Assembly (NCBI GenBank): GCA_002305715.1
Contig: DBQD01000060.1
Span: 1-7,842, forward strand
Source: Proteiniphilum sp. UBA1403
Lineage (GTDB): Bacteria; Bacteroidota; Bacteroidia; Bacteroidales; Dysgonomonadaceae
DNA length: 7,842 nucleotides
Direction: 5' to 3'
The position numbers and the translations under genes are program-made. Below, in pieces: positions 6,339 to 7,842 of the stretch; the first letter of the stretch is position 1; each line of letters starts with the position of its first letter. A model generated the notes under the pieces. The model was not told the origin of the DNA. It saw only the letters and a list, made by a program, of their open reading frames with translations, and ran no database searches.

Positions 6339-7721
6339 GTGACAATAAAAAACAGTTCCCTATATTGTGTGATAATTTTGGTTGGAACAACGCTCGTTGC
6401 AGGTTGTTCAACCAAGCGCAATACAGCATTTACACGTGCCTACCATGAACTGACTACCCGATATAACATCTACTACAATGCAGATAAGGCCTACCATGAT
6501 ATGCTGGAGAATCAACTAAAAAACAGAGAGGAAGACTACACAACCTTGCTCCCTTTTTATCCCACAGTAGCTGCACACAATAAGCAATTGCCCGGTGGAC
6601 CGTTCGACCTAGTCGTAGAAAAAACAACACAGGCAATAAAGGAGCACTCCATCTCAGCAAAGCCACGGCGCGATCCAGCCCAACCACAGACACCTGAATT
6701 CAGGCAATGGCTCCAGCAGGAGGAGTTTAACCCGTTTATCCACAAAGCATGGCTGCTGTTGGGAAAGGCACATGTACTAAATGGAGACTACGAAGATGCC
6801 TTGGCTGTGTTCAGGCAAATACAGAAGCTGTTTAAGCAGAACAACAACTTGCTAACCGAAACCGAGATATGGATGCTGCGCACCTATACGGAGATGGGTA
6901 GTGACTATGATGCCGAGAATATGCTCTATGCGTTACAAAGTAAGACAATAGCTTCTCATCTACAGGAACTATTCAGGGAGACAACTACCGCAAGGCTCAT
7001 TCACAAAAGAGAGTACACAACCGCCATCCCCTGGTTAAAAAAGATCATTGAGCAGGAAAAAAACTTCACTCAGAAAAAGCGTCTCCAGTATCTTCTCGGA
7101 CAAATCTACACACTTCAAGGAGATACAACAATGGCATGGCAAGCATTTGAAGATGTGAAGGGACTCAGCACGCCCGCAGCAATCAATCGCCAAGCCACTC
7201 TGGCACAAGAAGCGTTGAAAGAGAAAACTACAAAACAGGTGGTCCCCAACCCGATTGAAACATTTATTGTTACAGCAACACCCAATCATCCAACAAAAGA
7301 GCAGCCTGTCGACTCCACCCAATTAAGCAATTCCGTACAGTCGCAATCCTTTCAGGATTATCATTTAGCCTATCTGAAACGGAGCTCATTCCAAGCGAGG
7401 ATAACCGATTCAATATCTCAGCAGCCGTTGTTTCCAGAGATTAGCACTCCCCAACCATTGCCCACTTCAATTGTAGACCTCCCAAAAACAAGGGAAGAAT
7501 TACAAAAGCAACTTGAAGAGAAAGCTGCCGAGGCACTCCGGAAAAAACCACAGACAGTCACAAACAAAAGCAGGGAAAAACTGTTAAAGGAACGAGAAAA
7601 AGAACGAAAGGCAAAGCTTCGCCAACGGGAAAAAGAACTCCGTAAACGAGAGCGTGAACGAGAAGCAGCCATCAAGCAAAAAGAAAAAGAACGGGAGCAA
7701 CGTATACGTAAGCAACAATGA
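6339..7721 (+). CDS. porW: TPR lipoprotein of the PorW/SprE type, with a charged C-terminal helix
   Basis: A 460-residue predicted periplasmic lipoprotein. The signal peptide ends in the lipobox LVAGC with lipidated Cys23; the following STKRN is basic rather than acidic, which fits the periplasmic side of the outer membrane rather than surface export. The CSTKRNTAFTRAYHELTTRYN start, EDYTTLLPFYP (65-75) and FRQWLQQEEFNPFIHKAWLL (121-140) resemble PorW of Porphyromonas and SprE of Flavobacterium, lipoproteins needed for type IX secretion. TPR-like helices lie at about 133-165, 170-200, 212-238 and 246-275, followed by a Pro/Thr/Ser-rich linker (about 300-380) and a helical tail rich in Lys, Arg and Glu (384-460). 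It is shorter than PorW (about 600 aa) and SprE (over 800). The GTG start is forced: TAG at 6333-6335 closes the frame upstream and no ATG precedes the signal sequence. The stop overlaps a possible rdgB start. Confidence 0.75.
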   Translation: MTIKNSSLYCVIILVGTTLVAGCSTKRNTAFTRAYHELTTRYNIYYNADKAYHDMLENQLKNREEDYTTLLPFYPTVAAHNKQLPGGPFDLVVEKTTQAIKEHSISAKPRRDPAQPQTPEFRQWLQQEEFNPFIHKAWLLLGKAHVLNGDYEDALAVFRQIQKLFKQNNNLLTETEIWMLRTYTEMGSDYDAENMLYALQSKTIASHLQELFRETTTARLIHKREYTTAIPWLKKIIEQEKNFTQKKRLQYLLGQIYTLQGDTTMAWQAFEDVKGLSTPAAINRQATLAQEALKEKTTKQVVPNPIETFIVTATPNHPTKEQPVDSTQLSNSVQSQSFQDYHLAYLKRSSFQARITDSISQQPLFPEISTPQPLPTSIVDLPKTREELQKQLEEKAAEALRKKPQTVTNKSREKLLKEREKERKAKLRQREKELRKREREREAAIKQKEKEREQRIRKQQ

Positions 7722-7723
7722 CA

Positions 7724-7842
7724 ATGAAGAAAATTGTATTCGCAACCAACAACAAACACAAACTTAAGGAGATTCGAAAAATTACAGCCGGAATTTTAGA
7801 GATTCTCAGTCTTTCCGATATAAATTGCGAAGAGGAGATTGA
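7724..7842 (+). CDS. rdgB: Non-canonical purine NTP pyrophosphatase (RdgB/HAM1), 3' truncated by window edge
   Basis: Removes deaminated purine nucleotides by hydrolysing ITP, dITP and XTP to monophosphates in the cytoplasm, which keeps inosine and xanthosine out of DNA and RNA. Only the first 39 codons are present, of about 195 in the family. The N-terminus carries the HAM1 nucleotide-binding signature MKKIVFATNNKHKLKEIR, followed by ILEILSLSDINCEEEI, which fits the family's SLxDI segment. ATG 7724 gives the usual MKKIVFATNN start. ATG 7718, in the same frame, would add Met-Thr and overlap the lipoprotein stop as ATGA; either is possible. It is almost certainly cotranscribed with the upstream gene. 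No clear Shine-Dalgarno is seen. Confidence 0.93.
   Translation, partial: MKKIVFATNNKHKLKEIRKITAGILEILSLSDINCEEEI

Noticed and set aside
6373..6380. TAATTTTG, a full match to the -7 promoter element
   Set aside because: It lies inside the signal-peptide codons of the lipoprotein gene and has no TTG 17-23 bp upstream.
7418..7759. 113-codon minus-strand frame rich in Ser, Arg and Phe opposite the lipoprotein tail
   Set aside because: It mirrors the Lys/Arg/Glu-rich helix codons and is a composition artefact.
1..7842. A new defence, mobile or biosynthetic system
   Set aside because: Six of the eight genes are recognised housekeeping or transport families and a seventh is a probable PorW/SprE-type lipoprotein; there are no CRISPR repeats, transposase, integrase, toxin-antitoxin pair or attachment-site repeats, and base composition looks even.

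Overview
The window is an ordinary chromosomal stretch from a member of the Bacteroidota, most likely order Bacteroidales. The evidence is a CysRS with the lineage-typical insertion after the KMSKS loop, a Bacteroidota-type promoter (TTTG / TAnnTTTG) before aroA, mostly poor or absent Shine-Dalgarno sequences, and a lipoprotein of the PorW/SprE type. All genes that can be supported lie on the + strand. Genus cannot be fixed from this sequence alone.

Left part (1-3287): the 3' four-fifths of cysS (cysteinyl-tRNA synthetase), then yaaA (peroxide-stress protein) 2 nt later, then an 11-helix Na+-coupled transporter of the NSS/SNF family 12 nt further on. The spacing suggests one transcript.

Middle part (3288-5922): a 121-bp gap carries a good Bacteroidota promoter. 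It is followed by aroA (EPSP synthase, all main catalytic residues present), a small membrane-anchored protein of unknown function with a CCxxHxxC motif, and an ABC-3 family metal-ion permease (ZnuB/TroC/MntB type). The gaps of 7 and 11 nt indicate an operon. No ATPase or metal-binding protein partner lies in the window.

Right part (5923-7842): a 416-bp non-coding gap begins with a palindrome just after the permease stop. It also holds minus-strand, protein-like but frame-broken stretches that could be a decayed gene. After it comes a TPR lipoprotein with PorW/SprE-like N-terminal features and an unusual basic, charged C-terminal helix. The 5' end of rdgB (purine NTP pyrophosphatase) follows immediately.

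I found no mobile element, CRISPR array, RNA gene or defence locus, and nothing that amounts to a new multi-gene system. The points most worth a second look are the CCxxHxxC protein coupled to a lone metal permease, the short PorW-like protein with its charged tail, the altered EPSP synthase glyphosate-site loop, and the possible gene remnant in the 416-bp gap.
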